Source of the DNA: Flavobacterium johnsoniae UW101
GTDB taxonomy: Bacteria > Bacteroidota > Bacteroidia > Flavobacteriales > Flavobacteriaceae
Length of the DNA stretch: 64,000 nt
Reading direction: 5' to 3'
NCBI RefSeq assembly: GCF_000016645.1
Contig: NC_009441.1
Span: forward strand, 1,860,001 to 1,924,000
The first letter of the stretch is position 1. Every line of letters begins with the position of its first letter. This document shows positions 25,232-34,866 of this stretch, one piece after another. The notes beneath the pieces were generated by a model. It worked only from the letters and a program-made list of their open reading frames with translations. It had not been told where the DNA came from and did no database searches. Both the position numbers and the translations under genes were made by a program.

Positions 25232-25262
25232 AAAAGGGTATTCTTATTTCAGATTTTAATAT

Positions 25263-25270
25263 TATTTTTG
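25263..25270 (+). promoter_or_regulatory. -7 box before the DUF4920 gene
   Basis: TATTTTTG, 16 bases before the ATG at 25287. The -33 element is not clear, so the gene may also be read from the phosphatase transcript. Confidence 0.35.
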
Positions 25271-25286
25271 ATAAAATTATATAAAT

Positions 25287-25799
25287 ATGAAACGATTGTC
25301 AATATATGCTTTTACGCTTTTTATAAGTTTTTCTACATTGTCATTTTCGCAGGAAAATGTTGAGAAGCCTGCACCGCCAGCAGGAAATGCTTTAATTGGG
25401 GATTATTATGGAACAGATGTTTCTGGTGATGTTGTAAACAAAGCAATTTCTGTTAAGAAGTTAGAAAGTGAATTGAAAAGCACAAAAAGGGCAGAGGGAG
25501 TTGCTGTAAAAGGAGAGGTAACAAATGTTTGTGAGAAAAGAGGGTGTTGGATAACTCTTAAAACAGAAGATGGGTCGTCTTTCTTTGTAAAGATGAAGGA
25601 TTATGCGTTTTTTGTTCCAACCGCCTTAAAAGGAAAAAATGTGGTTTTGGAAGGTAGTGTTGAGAAAAAAGTAACTTCAGTTGATGAGTTAAAACATTAT
25701 GCTAAAGATGCTAAAAAATCAAAAGCGGAAATAGATGCTATTAATTCACCAAAAGAAGAGATTCGATTTTTAGCAAATGGAATTAAAGTGGTAAATTGA
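25287..25799 (+). CDS. Exported DUF4920 family protein
   Basis: 170 residues. Signal peptide MKRLSIYAFTLFISFSTLSF with cleavage near SFSQ. The core matches DUF4920: GEVTNVCEKRGCWITLKTED, containing the conserved Cys pair of the VCxxxGCW motif, followed by FFVKMKDYAFFVP. An OB-like beta fold is likely. It lies 55 bases after the phosphatase gene and converges on a SPOR gene across a bidirectional terminator. Biochemical role unknown. Confidence 0.8.
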   Translation: MKRLSIYAFTLFISFSTLSFSQENVEKPAPPAGNALIGDYYGTDVSGDVVNKAISVKKLESELKSTKRAEGVAVKGEVTNVCEKRGCWITLKTEDGSSFFVKMKDYAFFVPTALKGKNVVLEGSVEKKVTSVDELKHYAKDAKKSKAEIDAINSPKEEIRFLANGIKVVN

Positions 25800-25833
25800 T
25801 TTGAAAGTTTTTACTTTGAAATGTATACATTAT

Positions 25834-25865
25834 AAAAAAAGCGAGATAATTATCTCGCTTTTTTT
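25834..25865. terminator. Bidirectional terminator, perfect palindrome
   Basis: A7-GCGAGATAATTATCTCGC-T7 is a perfect 32-bp palindrome between two convergent genes. Confidence 0.93.
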
Positions 25866-25883
25866 ATTCTATATGTCCTTTAA

Positions 25884-26273
25884 TTATTTTCCAGGCTTTA
25901 ATAAAAAGACACTTTTATATTTTTTTCGAATGTCAACCAGATTTCTTTCGGCTTCTATTCTGGATTTGAAATTTCCAACAATAACCTTGTAGTTAGGAGT
26001 GTTAAAAATTATAGTTCCGTCTATGTTCGAATATTCTCTTTTAAAGTCAGATAATGTCTTTTTAGCGTCTTCGCTTTTACCGCTGAAAATTTGAATTCTA
26101 TAAGAATCGTTTGTACTTATTGATGTGTTAAATTTACGTTTGTCGTTCATTAACTGTTCAAATTTAGGGTCTTGATTCAGTGTTAAATTTTGGCTTTGAG
26201 CATGAATATTGTATCCTAATGTCAACATTGTTAATGTTAAGAAAACGTTTTTTGAAGAGCTTAAAATTCTCAT
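25884..26273 (-). CDS. Exported SPOR-domain protein
   Basis: About 129 residues from the ATG at 26273 (MRILSSSKNVFLTLTMLTLG); a start seven codons earlier at 26294 is possible but gives a worse signal peptide. After the signal sequence (cleavage near HAQ) and a short linker comes a SPOR fold: SYRIQIFSGKSEDAKKTLSDF and YKVIVGNFKSRIEAERNLVDI are its two repeats. SPOR domains bind glycan strands lacking stem peptides, typically at division sites. Monocistronic. Confidence 0.85.
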   Translation of the reverse strand: MRILSSSKNVFLTLTMLTLGYNIHAQSQNLTLNQDPKFEQLMNDKRKFNTSISTNDSYRIQIFSGKSEDAKKTLSDFKREYSNIDGTIIFNTPNYKVIVGNFKSRIEAERNLVDIRKKYKSVFLLKPGK

Positions 26274-26376
26274 AATGTGATGGTTTTTATGCAAAAATAC
26301 TATTTAAAGTTTGTATGTAAAATTTTAATATTATTTAGAATTGATATAAATTGATATTTAAGACTATTTTAAGGTT

Positions 26377-26405
26377 TTGAGAATAGTTCATAAGTCGTAT
26401 TTTTG
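26377..26405 (+). promoter_or_regulatory. Promoter of the ACIII-cox operon
   Basis: TTG (26377-26379), 18 bases, TATTTTTG (26398-26405). The start codon of actA is 87 bases downstream, and no other clear promoter is seen before ruvB. Confidence 0.68.
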
Positions 26406-26492
26406 TGCAAGTTTTAAAAGAAGGTATTAATTTTAGTCTGATTTATTACAGAAAAAATCATACCAAAAATTAGTAGATAATTATTATACTAT

Positions 26493-27827
26493 ATGAAAAA
26501 GGTGGGTAACCATAATTCGATCTCAAGAAAATTATTACTTAGTTTATCGCTAACGTTGATTTTCTCCCTAACTTCATTTGCTCAAGATCCTGCTGCAGCT
26601 CCTGCGGCGACTGAAGCTGCTGCTCCGGCTGCTGCATCTGGTGGTGATCCGGTAAAAGGGAAAGAACTTTTTAATGCAAATTGTGCTGCATGTCACAAAT
26701 TAGATGCTAAATCAACAGGTCCGGCTTTAAGAGGCGTTGCTTCTAAGCACGATATGGCTTGGATTTACAAATGGGTACACAACAGTTCTGATATGATTAA
26801 ATCAGGAGATCCTGTTGCTGTTAAACTTTTCGAGGAAAACAACAAGGCAGTAATGACTTCTTTTCCTCAATTATCTACAGGTGATATTGATAATATTATC
26901 GCTTATACTTCTGAAGTAAAAGCTGAGCCGGCTGCAGCTGCAGGCGGTGCTGCTACTCCTCCTGGAACTAACGTAGAAGGCGGAGGAATTTCTAACAACA
27001 TTATTTTGGGAGCTCTTGCTCTTGTAATGGCTATTTTAGTTGTTATGTTGTTCATGGTGAACAAAGTATTGACTAAAGTTGCCAGCAATAACGGAATTGA
27101 AGTTGCTCCAAAAGAGGGCAGAACTCCAATTTGGAAAGCTTTTGCTAAAAATCAATTTTTGGTATTAGTTACTTCTATATTTCTGCTTTTAGCTAGTGGT
27201 TACTTTGTGTATGGATATTTGATGCAGGTTGGTGTTGATCAAAATTATGAGCCAATTCAGCCAATTCACTATTCTCACAAAATTCACGCTGGAGATAATG
27301 AGATCAATTGTAAATACTGCCACTCTGCTGCACGTGTAAGTAAAACTGCTGGTATTCCTTCTTTAAATGTTTGTATGAACTGTCATAAAAATATTTCTGA
27401 GGTTGCTGAAACTACTGCTACTGCTGAATACAGCAAAGCGTTTTACGATGCTCAAATTCAAAAATTATACGATGCTGTTGGGTGGGATAAGACTAAACAA
27501 GCTTATACTGGAAAAACACAGCCAGTTAAATGGGTTCGTATTCATAATCTTCCTGATTTCGTTTATTTCAACCACTCACAACACGTTTCTGTTGCAGGAG
27601 TTGAATGTCAAACTTGTCACGGTCCAGTACAAGAATTTGAAATCATGAAGCAATATTCTAAATTAACAATGGGATGGTGTGTTGATTGCCATAGAAAAAC
27701 TGATGTTAAGATGGAAGGAAACGCATACTATGAAAAAATTCATGCTGAACTTTCTAAAAAATACGGTGTAGAGAAATTAACTGCAGCGCAAATGGGAGGT
27801 TTAGAATGCGGTAAATGCCACTATTAA
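26493..27827 (+). CDS. actA: ACIII subunit ActA, multihaem cytochrome c
   Basis: 444 residues. Signal peptide to about residue 30, then an Ala-rich linker. Six CXXCH haem-binding motifs are visible at C64, C273, C294, C372, C396 and C439. The first lies in an N-terminal mono-haem cytochrome c domain (KGKELFNANCAACHKL); the other five form the pentahaem part that defines ActA. Two membrane spans (about 169-191 and 222-244) separate these parts. ActA carries electrons from the iron-sulfur subunit toward the oxidase in alternative complex III, a quinol:cytochrome c oxidoreductase replacing bc1. First gene of an eight-gene respiratory operon. Confidence 0.95.
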   Translation: MKKVGNHNSISRKLLLSLSLTLIFSLTSFAQDPAAAPAATEAAAPAAASGGDPVKGKELFNANCAACHKLDAKSTGPALRGVASKHDMAWIYKWVHNSSDMIKSGDPVAVKLFEENNKAVMTSFPQLSTGDIDNIIAYTSEVKAEPAAAAGGAATPPGTNVEGGGISNNIILGALALVMAILVVMLFMVNKVLTKVASNNGIEVAPKEGRTPIWKAFAKNQFLVLVTSIFLLLASGYFVYGYLMQVGVDQNYEPIQPIHYSHKIHAGDNEINCKYCHSAARVSKTAGIPSLNVCMNCHKNISEVAETTATAEYSKAFYDAQIQKLYDAVGWDKTKQAYTGKTQPVKWVRIHNLPDFVYFNHSQHVSVAGVECQTCHGPVQEFEIMKQYSKLTMGWCVDCHRKTDVKMEGNAYYEKIHAELSKKYGVEKLTAAQMGGLECGKCHY

Positions 27828-27859
27828 TCGAATTATTAAGATTTTAATATATATATACA

Positions 27860-30800
27860 ATGTCATCAAACAAAAAATACTGGAAAAGTGTTGAAGAGCT
27901 AGAAAATAGCTCTATTGTTGAGGCGCTTAGAAATAACGAATTTGTTGAAGAGATTCCTACAGAAGAATTTCTAGGGAATGCAGATGCTTTAGCTTCATCT
28001 GGAACTTCACGTCGTGACTTTTTAAAGTACGTAGGATTTAGTACTGCGGCAGTTACACTTGCTGCTTGTGAAGGTCCTGTGCACAAGTCTATCCCTTATG
28101 TATTACAACCAGAGCAAATCATTCCTGGTGTTGCAGATTATTATGCAACTACTGTTTTTGACGGTTTTGATTTTGCAAATCTTTTGGTAAAAACTCGTGA
28201 GGGTCGTCCAATTAAAATTGAAAACAACACCATTGCTGGTGCTAAGTTTTCTGCCAATGCAAGAATTCATGCTTCTATCTTAGGTTTATATGATAGTATG
28301 CGTTTGAAAGAACCTAAATTGGATGGGAAAAACAGCAGTTGGTCAGCAGTTGATTTAAAAATTAAATCAAGTTTAGCTGATGCAAAAGCTAAAGGAGGTC
28401 AAGTAGTATTATTGACTAACACATTAGCGAGCCCAACTACTGAAAAATTAATTGGTGAATTTATCGCTAAAAATCCAAATGCTAAGCATGTAGTTTATGA
28501 TGCGGTTTCTTCTTCTGATGCTTTAGATGCATTTGAAACTGTATACGGAGAAAGAGCTTTAGTTGATTACGATTTTTCAAAAGCGTCATTAATTGTATCT
28601 GTTGGTGCTGATTTCTTAGGAGACTGGCAAGGTGGTGGATATGATGCTGGATATGCAAAAGGACGTATTCCTCAAAACGGAAAGATGTCTCGTCATTTTC
28701 AGTTTGAATCAAATATGACATTATCTGGAGCAGCTGCTGATAAGCGTGTTCCAATGACTACAGCTGATCAAAAACAAGCCTTAGTTCAAATATATAATAT
28801 TGTTGTTGGTGCTTCAGTTCCTGTTTCTTTAGATGCGAAATTTAAAGCAGAAGTTGTAAAAGCGGCTCAGCAATTAAAAGCAGCGGGTACAAAAGGAATT
28901 TTAGTATCTGGAATCGAAGATAAAAATGCTCAGTTATTAGTTTTAGCTATTAACCAGGCATTAGCTAGTGAAGCTTTTAGTACTGCTGGTACAAGACAAA
29001 TTAGAAAAGGTTCTAATGCTGTTGTAGCTCAATTAATAAAAGATATGAATGCTGGAAGTGTTCACACTTTAATTATGAGCGGAGTTAATCCTGTTTACAC
29101 TTTAGCTGATTCTGCTTCATTTGTATCTGGATTGAAAAAAGTTAAAACATCTGTTGCATTCTCTTTAAAAGAAGATGAAACAGCTGCTGTATCTACAATC
29201 GCTGCTGCAGCGCCTCATTATTTAGAGTCTTGGGGAGATGTAGAGATTACAAAAGGAACTTATAGCTTAACTCAGCCAACTATTCGTCCGATCTTTGATA
29301 CAAAACAATTTCAAGATGTTTTACTATCAGTAAACGGTACACCAGGAAACTTCTATGATTATTTAAAAGCTAATTCTGGAGCAATCATTGCTGGTTCTTC
29401 TTGGAATAAAGTTTTACATGATGGAATTTTTGTAGTTGGTTCTGCTGCTTTAGCTGGTGGTTCTTATGATTTCGCCGGAGCTGCAAGTTTACTTTCTAAA
29501 GCAAAATCTTCTGGAGAACTTGAATTAGTATTATATACTAAAACTGGTATGGGAGATGGTCAGCATGCAAACAACCCTTGGTTGCAAGAGTTCCCAGATC
29601 CAATTACGAGAGTATCTTGGGATAACTATGTTACAGTTTCAAATGCTGATGCGAAGAAATTCAATTTATCAAATGAAATCGTTGCTAACGGAGGTTTAAA
29701 TGGTAGTTATGCTACAATTACAACTGCTGATGGAAACAAACTAGAAAATGTGCCAGTTATTGTTCAGCCAGGACAAGCTGTTGGTACAGTTGGTCTAGCT
29801 GTTGGATACGGTCGTAAAGCGGCTTTAAAAGAAGAAATGCAAGTAGGTATTAATGCTTACGCTTTATATAAAAATTTCAATAGTGTTCAGTCTATTACAC
29901 TTGCTAAGGCAAATGGAGAACATGAGTTTGCTTGTGTTCAAGGACAGAAAACTTTAATGGGTAGAGGAGATATTATTAAAGAAACTACTTTAGAGATCTT
30001 CAATACTCAAGATGCAAAACATTGGAACGAACAGCCAATGGTATCTTTAGATCATCAGGAAGTAGAGGCTACTACTGTAGATTTATGGGAATCATTTGAT
30101 CGTACTACTGGACATCACTTTAACTTATCAATCGACTTAAATGCTTGTACTGGATGTGGAGCCTGCGTTATCGCTTGTCACGCTGAAAACAACGTTCCAG
30201 TTGTAGGTAAAGCAGAAGTTAGAAGAAGCCGTGATATGCACTGGTTACGTATCGACAGATACTATTCTTCTGAAAGCACTTTTGAAGGTGATAACGAAAG
30301 AAAAGAAGGAATTGCTGGTTTATCTAGTTCATTATCTACATTTAATGAAATGGAAAAACCTGGAGATAATCCACAAGTAGCATTCCAGCCGGTAATGTGT
30401 CAACACTGTAACCACGCACCGTGTGAAACTGTTTGTCCAGTTGCGGCAACTTCTCACGGTCGTCAAGGTCAGAATCACATGGCATATAACAGATGTGTTG
30501 GTACTCGTTACTGTGCGAACAACTGTCCTTATAAAGTTCGTCGTTTCAACTGGTTCTTGTACAACAAAAACAGTGAATTCGATTATCATATGAATGACGA
30601 TTTAGGTCGTATGGTGTTAAACCCAGACGTAAACGTTCGTTCTCGTGGAGTTATGGAAAAATGTTCTTTCTGTATCCAAAGTACTCAAGCAGTTATCCTT
30701 GAAGCTAAACGTCAAGGTAGAGTTGTAGGTAAAGATGAGTTCAACAATGCTTGTGCTTGTTCTGCAGCTTGTTCTTCTGGTGCTATGGTATTCGGAGATG

Positions 30801-30919
30801 TAAATGATAAAGAAAGCGAAGTTGCTAAATTAGCAGAAAGCGAAAGAATGTATCATTTATTAGAGCATGTTGGTACAAAACCAAATGTTTTCTATCACGT
30901 AAAAGTTAGAAACACTTAG
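27860..30919 (+). CDS. actB: ACIII subunit ActB, molybdopterin-like and iron-sulfur protein
   Basis: 1019 residues. A Tat motif SRRDFLKYVG (50-59) with LAAC at 67-70 indicates export and possible lipidation at C70. Residues to about 740 form a molybdopterin-oxidoreductase-like domain (B1), which in known ACIII carries no molybdenum. The rest (B2) has four cysteine clusters beginning at C763: CTGCGACVIAC, CQHCNHAPCETVC, CVGTRYCANNC and CSFCIQ...CACSAAC, ligating iron-sulfur clusters that accept electrons from quinol. It follows actA by 32 bases. Confidence 0.95.
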   Translation: MSSNKKYWKSVEELENSSIVEALRNNEFVEEIPTEEFLGNADALASSGTSRRDFLKYVGFSTAAVTLAACEGPVHKSIPYVLQPEQIIPGVADYYATTVFDGFDFANLLVKTREGRPIKIENNTIAGAKFSANARIHASILGLYDSMRLKEPKLDGKNSSWSAVDLKIKSSLADAKAKGGQVVLLTNTLASPTTEKLIGEFIAKNPNAKHVVYDAVSSSDALDAFETVYGERALVDYDFSKASLIVSVGADFLGDWQGGGYDAGYAKGRIPQNGKMSRHFQFESNMTLSGAAADKRVPMTTADQKQALVQIYNIVVGASVPVSLDAKFKAEVVKAAQQLKAAGTKGILVSGIEDKNAQLLVLAINQALASEAFSTAGTRQIRKGSNAVVAQLIKDMNAGSVHTLIMSGVNPVYTLADSASFVSGLKKVKTSVAFSLKEDETAAVSTIAAAAPHYLESWGDVEITKGTYSLTQPTIRPIFDTKQFQDVLLSVNGTPGNFYDYLKANSGAIIAGSSWNKVLHDGIFVVGSAALAGGSYDFAGAASLLSKAKSSGELELVLYTKTGMGDGQHANNPWLQEFPDPITRVSWDNYVTVSNADAKKFNLSNEIVANGGLNGSYATITTADGNKLENVPVIVQPGQAVGTVGLAVGYGRKAALKEEMQVGINAYALYKNFNSVQSITLAKANGEHEFACVQGQKTLMGRGDIIKETTLEIFNTQDAKHWNEQPMVSLDHQEVEATTVDLWESFDRTTGHHFNLSIDLNACTGCGACVIACHAENNVPVVGKAEVRRSRDMHWLRIDRYYSSESTFEGDNERKEGIAGLSSSLSTFNEMEKPGDNPQVAFQPVMCQHCNHAPCETVCPVAATSHGRQGQNHMAYNRCVGTRYCANNCPYKVRRFNWFLYNKNSEFDYHMNDDLGRMVLNPDVNVRSRGVMEKCSFCIQSTQAVILEAKRQGRVVGKDEFNNACACSAACSSGAMVFGDVNDKESEVAKLAESERMYHLLEHVGTKPNVFYHVKVRNT

Positions 30920-30953
30920 TAAAATTATTAATTAAGAAACAATATAAAGGATT

Positions 30954-32354
30954 ATGTCGTCTCATTACGAAGCACCCATTAGAAAACCTTTAGTTATAGG
31001 TGATAAATCATATCACGATGTAACTGTAGATGTGGCAGCGCCTGTTGAAGGACCTGCAAATAAACAATGGTGGATTGTATTTACAATCGCATTAGTAGCC
31101 TTCCTTTGGGGGTTAGGTTGTATAATTTACACCGTATCTACCGGTATCGGAACATGGGGATTAAACAAAACAGTTGGTTGGGCTTGGGATATTACTAACT
31201 TCGTTTGGTGGGTTGGTATTGGTCACGCTGGAACTTTGATTTCTGCAGTACTTTTACTTTTCCGTCAGCGTTGGAGAATGGCTATTAACCGTTCTGCGGA
31301 AGCTATGACCATTTTCTCGGTAGTTCAGGCAGGTTTATTTCCAATCATTCACATGGGGCGTCCATGGTTAGCATACTGGGTTTTACCTATTCCAAATCAA
31401 TTTGGATCTTTATGGGTAAACTTTAACTCACCATTGCTTTGGGACGTATTCGCGATTTCAACTTATCTTTCAGTATCATTAGTATTCTGGTGGACTGGTT
31501 TATTGCCTGATTTCGCTATGCTTCGTGATAGAGCTATTACTCCATTTAACAAAAGAGTTTATTCTATCCTAAGTTTTGGATGGAGCGGTAGAGCTAAAGA
31601 TTGGCAGCGTTTTGAAGAAGTATCTTTAGTATTAGCTGGTTTAGCTACACCTCTTGTACTTTCTGTACACACAATTGTATCTATGGACTTTGCTACTTCT
31701 GTAATTCCTGGATGGCATACAACAATTTTCCCTCCATACTTCGTTGCTGGAGCGGTTTTCTCAGGATTTGCGATGGTAAATACATTGTTGATCGTTATGA
31801 GAAAAGTTTCTAACCTTGAAGCATACATTACATTACAGCATATCGAGTTAATGAACATCATTATTATGATTACTGGTTCTATCGTAGGTGTTGCTTATAT
31901 CACTGAGTTATTCGTAGCTTGGTATTCAGGAGTAGAATATGAGCAATATGCATTCTTAAACAGAGCTACTGGACCTTACTGGTGGGCATATTGGTCAATG
32001 ATGACATGTAACGTGTTCTCTCCTCAGTTCATGTGGTTCAAAAAATTAAGAACAAGTATCATGTTCTCATTCATCATCTCGATTGTAGTAAACATCGGTA
32101 TGTGGTTTGAAAGATTCGTAATTATTGTTACTTCTTTACATAGAGATTACCTTCCATCTTCTTGGACAATGTTCTCACCAACATTTGTTGATATTGGAAT
32201 TTTCATTGGAACAATTGGTTTCTTCTTTGTATTGTTTTTATTATACTCTAGAACATTCCCTGTAATCGCTCAGGCAGAGGTAAAAACAATTTTGAAAGGA
32301 ACAGGAGATAATTACATTAGAGAAAGAGCAAATAAAGATTCACATCATGAGTAA
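30954..32354 (+). CDS. actC: ACIII subunit ActC, NrfD-like membrane protein
   Basis: 466 residues with about ten transmembrane helices and typical NrfD/PsrC features (HAGTLISAVLLLFRQRWRM, FPIIHMGRPWLAYWVLPIP). In ACIII the NrfD-like subunits hold the quinol site and a possible proton path. Its last eight bases overlap the start of actD, which supports translational coupling. Confidence 0.95.
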   Translation: MSSHYEAPIRKPLVIGDKSYHDVTVDVAAPVEGPANKQWWIVFTIALVAFLWGLGCIIYTVSTGIGTWGLNKTVGWAWDITNFVWWVGIGHAGTLISAVLLLFRQRWRMAINRSAEAMTIFSVVQAGLFPIIHMGRPWLAYWVLPIPNQFGSLWVNFNSPLLWDVFAISTYLSVSLVFWWTGLLPDFAMLRDRAITPFNKRVYSILSFGWSGRAKDWQRFEEVSLVLAGLATPLVLSVHTIVSMDFATSVIPGWHTTIFPPYFVAGAVFSGFAMVNTLLIVMRKVSNLEAYITLQHIELMNIIIMITGSIVGVAYITELFVAWYSGVEYEQYAFLNRATGPYWWAYWSMMTCNVFSPQFMWFKKLRTSIMFSFIISIVVNIGMWFERFVIIVTSLHRDYLPSSWTMFSPTFVDIGIFIGTIGFFFVLFLLYSRTFPVIAQAEVKTILKGTGDNYIRERANKDSHHE

Positions 32355-32871
32355 TAAAGTTATATACGCCATTTATAATGACGATGACGTTTTGATGAAT
32401 GCAGTAAAGAAAACTAGAGCTGCTCATCATCATATTGAAGAGGTTTTTACTCCATTCCCAGTTCACGGATTGGATAAAGCTATGGGACTAGCACCAACAA
32501 GATTAGCAATATGCGCTTTTTTATACGGATGTGTTGGTATTTCTGTTGCAACAACAATGATGAGTTATATCATGATTCACGATTGGCCGCAGGATATTGG
32601 AGGTAAACCAAGTTTTAGTTTCATCCAAAATATGCCTTCTTTTGTGCCAATTATGTTTGAGATGACGGTGTTCTTTGCAGCTCACTTAATGGTAATCACT
32701 TTTTACATGAGAAGTAGATTATGGCCATTTAAACAAGCTGAGAATCCTGATGTAAGAACAACAGATGACCATTTCTTAATTGAAGTTGCTGTAAACGATA
32801 ACGAAGCAGAACTTGTTTCTTTTTTCGAAGGCACTGGAGCTGTTGAAGTTAAAGTAATTGAAAAGAATTAA
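32347..32871 (+). CDS. actD: ACIII subunit ActD (DUF3341)
   Basis: 174 residues with two transmembrane segments (about 54-79 and 102-121), including the DUF3341 core PFPVHGLDKAMGLAPTRLA and FVPIMFEMTVFFAAHLMV. A structural membrane subunit of ACIII. The start ATG lies in the last codons of actC, and actE follows 8 bases after the stop. Confidence 0.94.
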   Translation: MSNKVIYAIYNDDDVLMNAVKKTRAAHHHIEEVFTPFPVHGLDKAMGLAPTRLAICAFLYGCVGISVATTMMSYIMIHDWPQDIGGKPSFSFIQNMPSFVPIMFEMTVFFAAHLMVITFYMRSRLWPFKQAENPDVRTTDDHFLIEVAVNDNEAELVSFFEGTGAVEVKVIEKN

Positions 32872-32879
32872 TTGTAGCT

Positions 32880-33425
32880 ATGAAAAGGATATATAAAATA
32901 ACACTTTTAGTTGGTATAACTATTTTAGTTTCATCTTGCCACAATAATTCGGCGCCAAACTATCAGTATTTCCCAAATATGTATGAGTCTGTTGCTTACG
33001 AGCCATATACAGAAGCAAAAATATTTAAAGGAGGAAAAGAAGGACAGCTTCCTGTTGAAGGAACTATCAATAGAGGTTTTGAACCTTATGAATATGAAAA
33101 TTCTACAGCTGGTTATGAATTAGCAAAAGCTAATTTAAAATCACCTTTGACAGAAGAAGAGAAAAACTCTGGAAAAGGGAAAGAACTTTTCGAAATTTAC
33201 TGTATTAGCTGCCATGGAGCTGCTGGTAACGGTAAAGGTAAATTGGTTGAAAGAGAAAAATTTCTTGGAGTACCTAGCTATAAAGACAGAGAAATCACTG
33301 AAGGTAGTATCTTTCATGTTGAGACTTATGGTTTAAATGCAATGGGTTCACATGCAAATCAATTAAGTGCTCACGAACGTTGGTTAGTTGCTGACTATGT
33401 TCTGAAACTAAAAAGCCAATTATAA
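32880..33425 (+). CDS. actE: ACIII subunit ActE, mono-haem cytochrome c lipoprotein
   Basis: 181 residues. Lipoprotein signal with VSSC, lipidated at C20. One haem motif C108-I-S-C-H112 and a distal Met candidate, M155 in NAMGSH. It is the mono-haem cytochrome of ACIII and passes electrons to the oxidase or a soluble carrier. The actF frame begins directly after it. Confidence 0.94.
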   Translation: MKRIYKITLLVGITILVSSCHNNSAPNYQYFPNMYESVAYEPYTEAKIFKGGKEGQLPVEGTINRGFEPYEYENSTAGYELAKANLKSPLTEEEKNSGKGKELFEIYCISCHGAAGNGKGKLVEREKFLGVPSYKDREITEGSIFHVETYGLNAMGSHANQLSAHERWLVADYVLKLKSQL

Positions 33426-33452
33426 TTGTTGAACAAACTGATCGTAATAGAT

Positions 33453-34847
33453 ATGTATACATTTTCAAGTAAATTAAAAACTTTTTCTATCATCTTAATG
33501 GTTCTAGGACTATTAGGAATTGGGTATGGTTTTTTAAGTGCACCTAAAGATATTCAAGAAGTTGAAAAAATACTAGCAGCAGATGCTCACGGAGCTCACG
33601 GTACTGCACATGGGGAGTCTGCAGAGGCTTCACATAAAGAGGCAGGACATCATGAGGCTGCTGAAGCTTCACACGAAGAACACAAAGGAGGAGAACATGC
33701 AAAAGTTGGTGCAGCTGATGAGCACACTGAACACTTAAATCATGTATTGCACCAATTACAAAACAAACCTTGGTCTGCATTATATGTAGCTTGTATTTTC
33801 TTTTTACTACTTTCTATGGGGGTTTTAGCATTTTATGCTATTCAACAAGTTGCTCAGGCAGGTTGGTCTCCAGTTTTATTTAGAGTTATGCAGGGTATTA
33901 CAGCTTACTTACCTGCTGGTTCTATCATTTTCTTCATAATTTTAGTTTTATGCGGATTACATTTTAATCATATATTTGTTTGGTTAGGTGAAGGAGTAAC
34001 TGATCCTAAAAGCCCAAATTATGATGCAATCATTGCTGGAAAATCAGGTTATTTAAATTTCCCTTTCTGGATTGTAAGAGCTTTTATCTTTTTGCTAGGA
34101 TGGAATATATACCGTCATTTTTCTAGAAAAAACTGTTTAGCTCAAGATGAGGCAAACGATGATCTTTACTACAAAAAGAATTTCAAAATCTCTGCTGGAT
34201 TCTTAGTTTTCTTTATCGTATCTGAGTCTATTATGGCTTGGGATTGGATTATGTCATTTGATCCACACTGGTTCAGTACTTTGTTTGCATGGTATGTATT
34301 TGCTTCTTTCTTTGTAAGTGGTATTACTTCTATTGCTTTAATTACAATTTACTTAAAATCTAAAGGATATTTAGAATATGTAAATACTAGTCATATTCAC
34401 GATTTAGCTAAATTCATGTTTGGTATTAGTGTTTTCTGGACTTACTTATGGTTCTCTCAGTTCATGTTGATCTGGTATGCTAATATTCCAGAAGAGGTAA
34501 CTTATTTCGTAACAAGAATTCAATTATATAACCTTCCTTTCTTTGGTGCGGTTGTTATGAACTTTGTTTTCCCATTATTGATATTAATTAATACAGACTT
34601 CAAACGTCTTAACTGGGTTGTAGTTATGGCAGGTATTGTAATCTTATTAGGTCACTATGTTGATTTCTTTAATATGATTATGCCTGGTACAGTTGGAGAC
34701 AAATGGTTTATTGGAGTTCCTGAAATTGCATCTATTCTTTTCTTCTTAGGTTTATTTATATTTGTTGTATTTACTGCATTAACTAAATCTCCTTTGCTTG
34801 CAAAAAGAAATCCTTTCATCGAAGAAAGTAAACATTTTCATTATTAA
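33453..34847 (+). CDS. actF: ACIII subunit ActF, second NrfD-like membrane protein
   Basis: 464 residues from the ATG at 33453 (MYTFSSKLKTFSIILMVLG); a TTG start directly after actE would add nine unlikely residues. About ten transmembrane helices. Between the first and second helix (residues 46-100) lies a His- and Ala-rich loop with 13 histidines. The core blocks HFNHIFVWLGEGVTDPKSPN and ESIMAWDWIMSFDPHW are typical of ActF. It forms the second membrane quinol-complex half, paired with ActC. Confidence 0.94.
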   Translation: MYTFSSKLKTFSIILMVLGLLGIGYGFLSAPKDIQEVEKILAADAHGAHGTAHGESAEASHKEAGHHEAAEASHEEHKGGEHAKVGAADEHTEHLNHVLHQLQNKPWSALYVACIFFLLLSMGVLAFYAIQQVAQAGWSPVLFRVMQGITAYLPAGSIIFFIILVLCGLHFNHIFVWLGEGVTDPKSPNYDAIIAGKSGYLNFPFWIVRAFIFLLGWNIYRHFSRKNCLAQDEANDDLYYKKNFKISAGFLVFFIVSESIMAWDWIMSFDPHWFSTLFAWYVFASFFVSGITSIALITIYLKSKGYLEYVNTSHIHDLAKFMFGISVFWTYLWFSQFMLIWYANIPEEVTYFVTRIQLYNLPFFGAVVMNFVFPLLILINTDFKRLNWVVVMAGIVILLGHYVDFFNMIMPGTVGDKWFIGVPEIASILFFLGLFIFVVFTALTKSPLLAKRNPFIEESKHFHY

Positions 34848-34866
34848 TATTTAAAGAAGTAAACAG

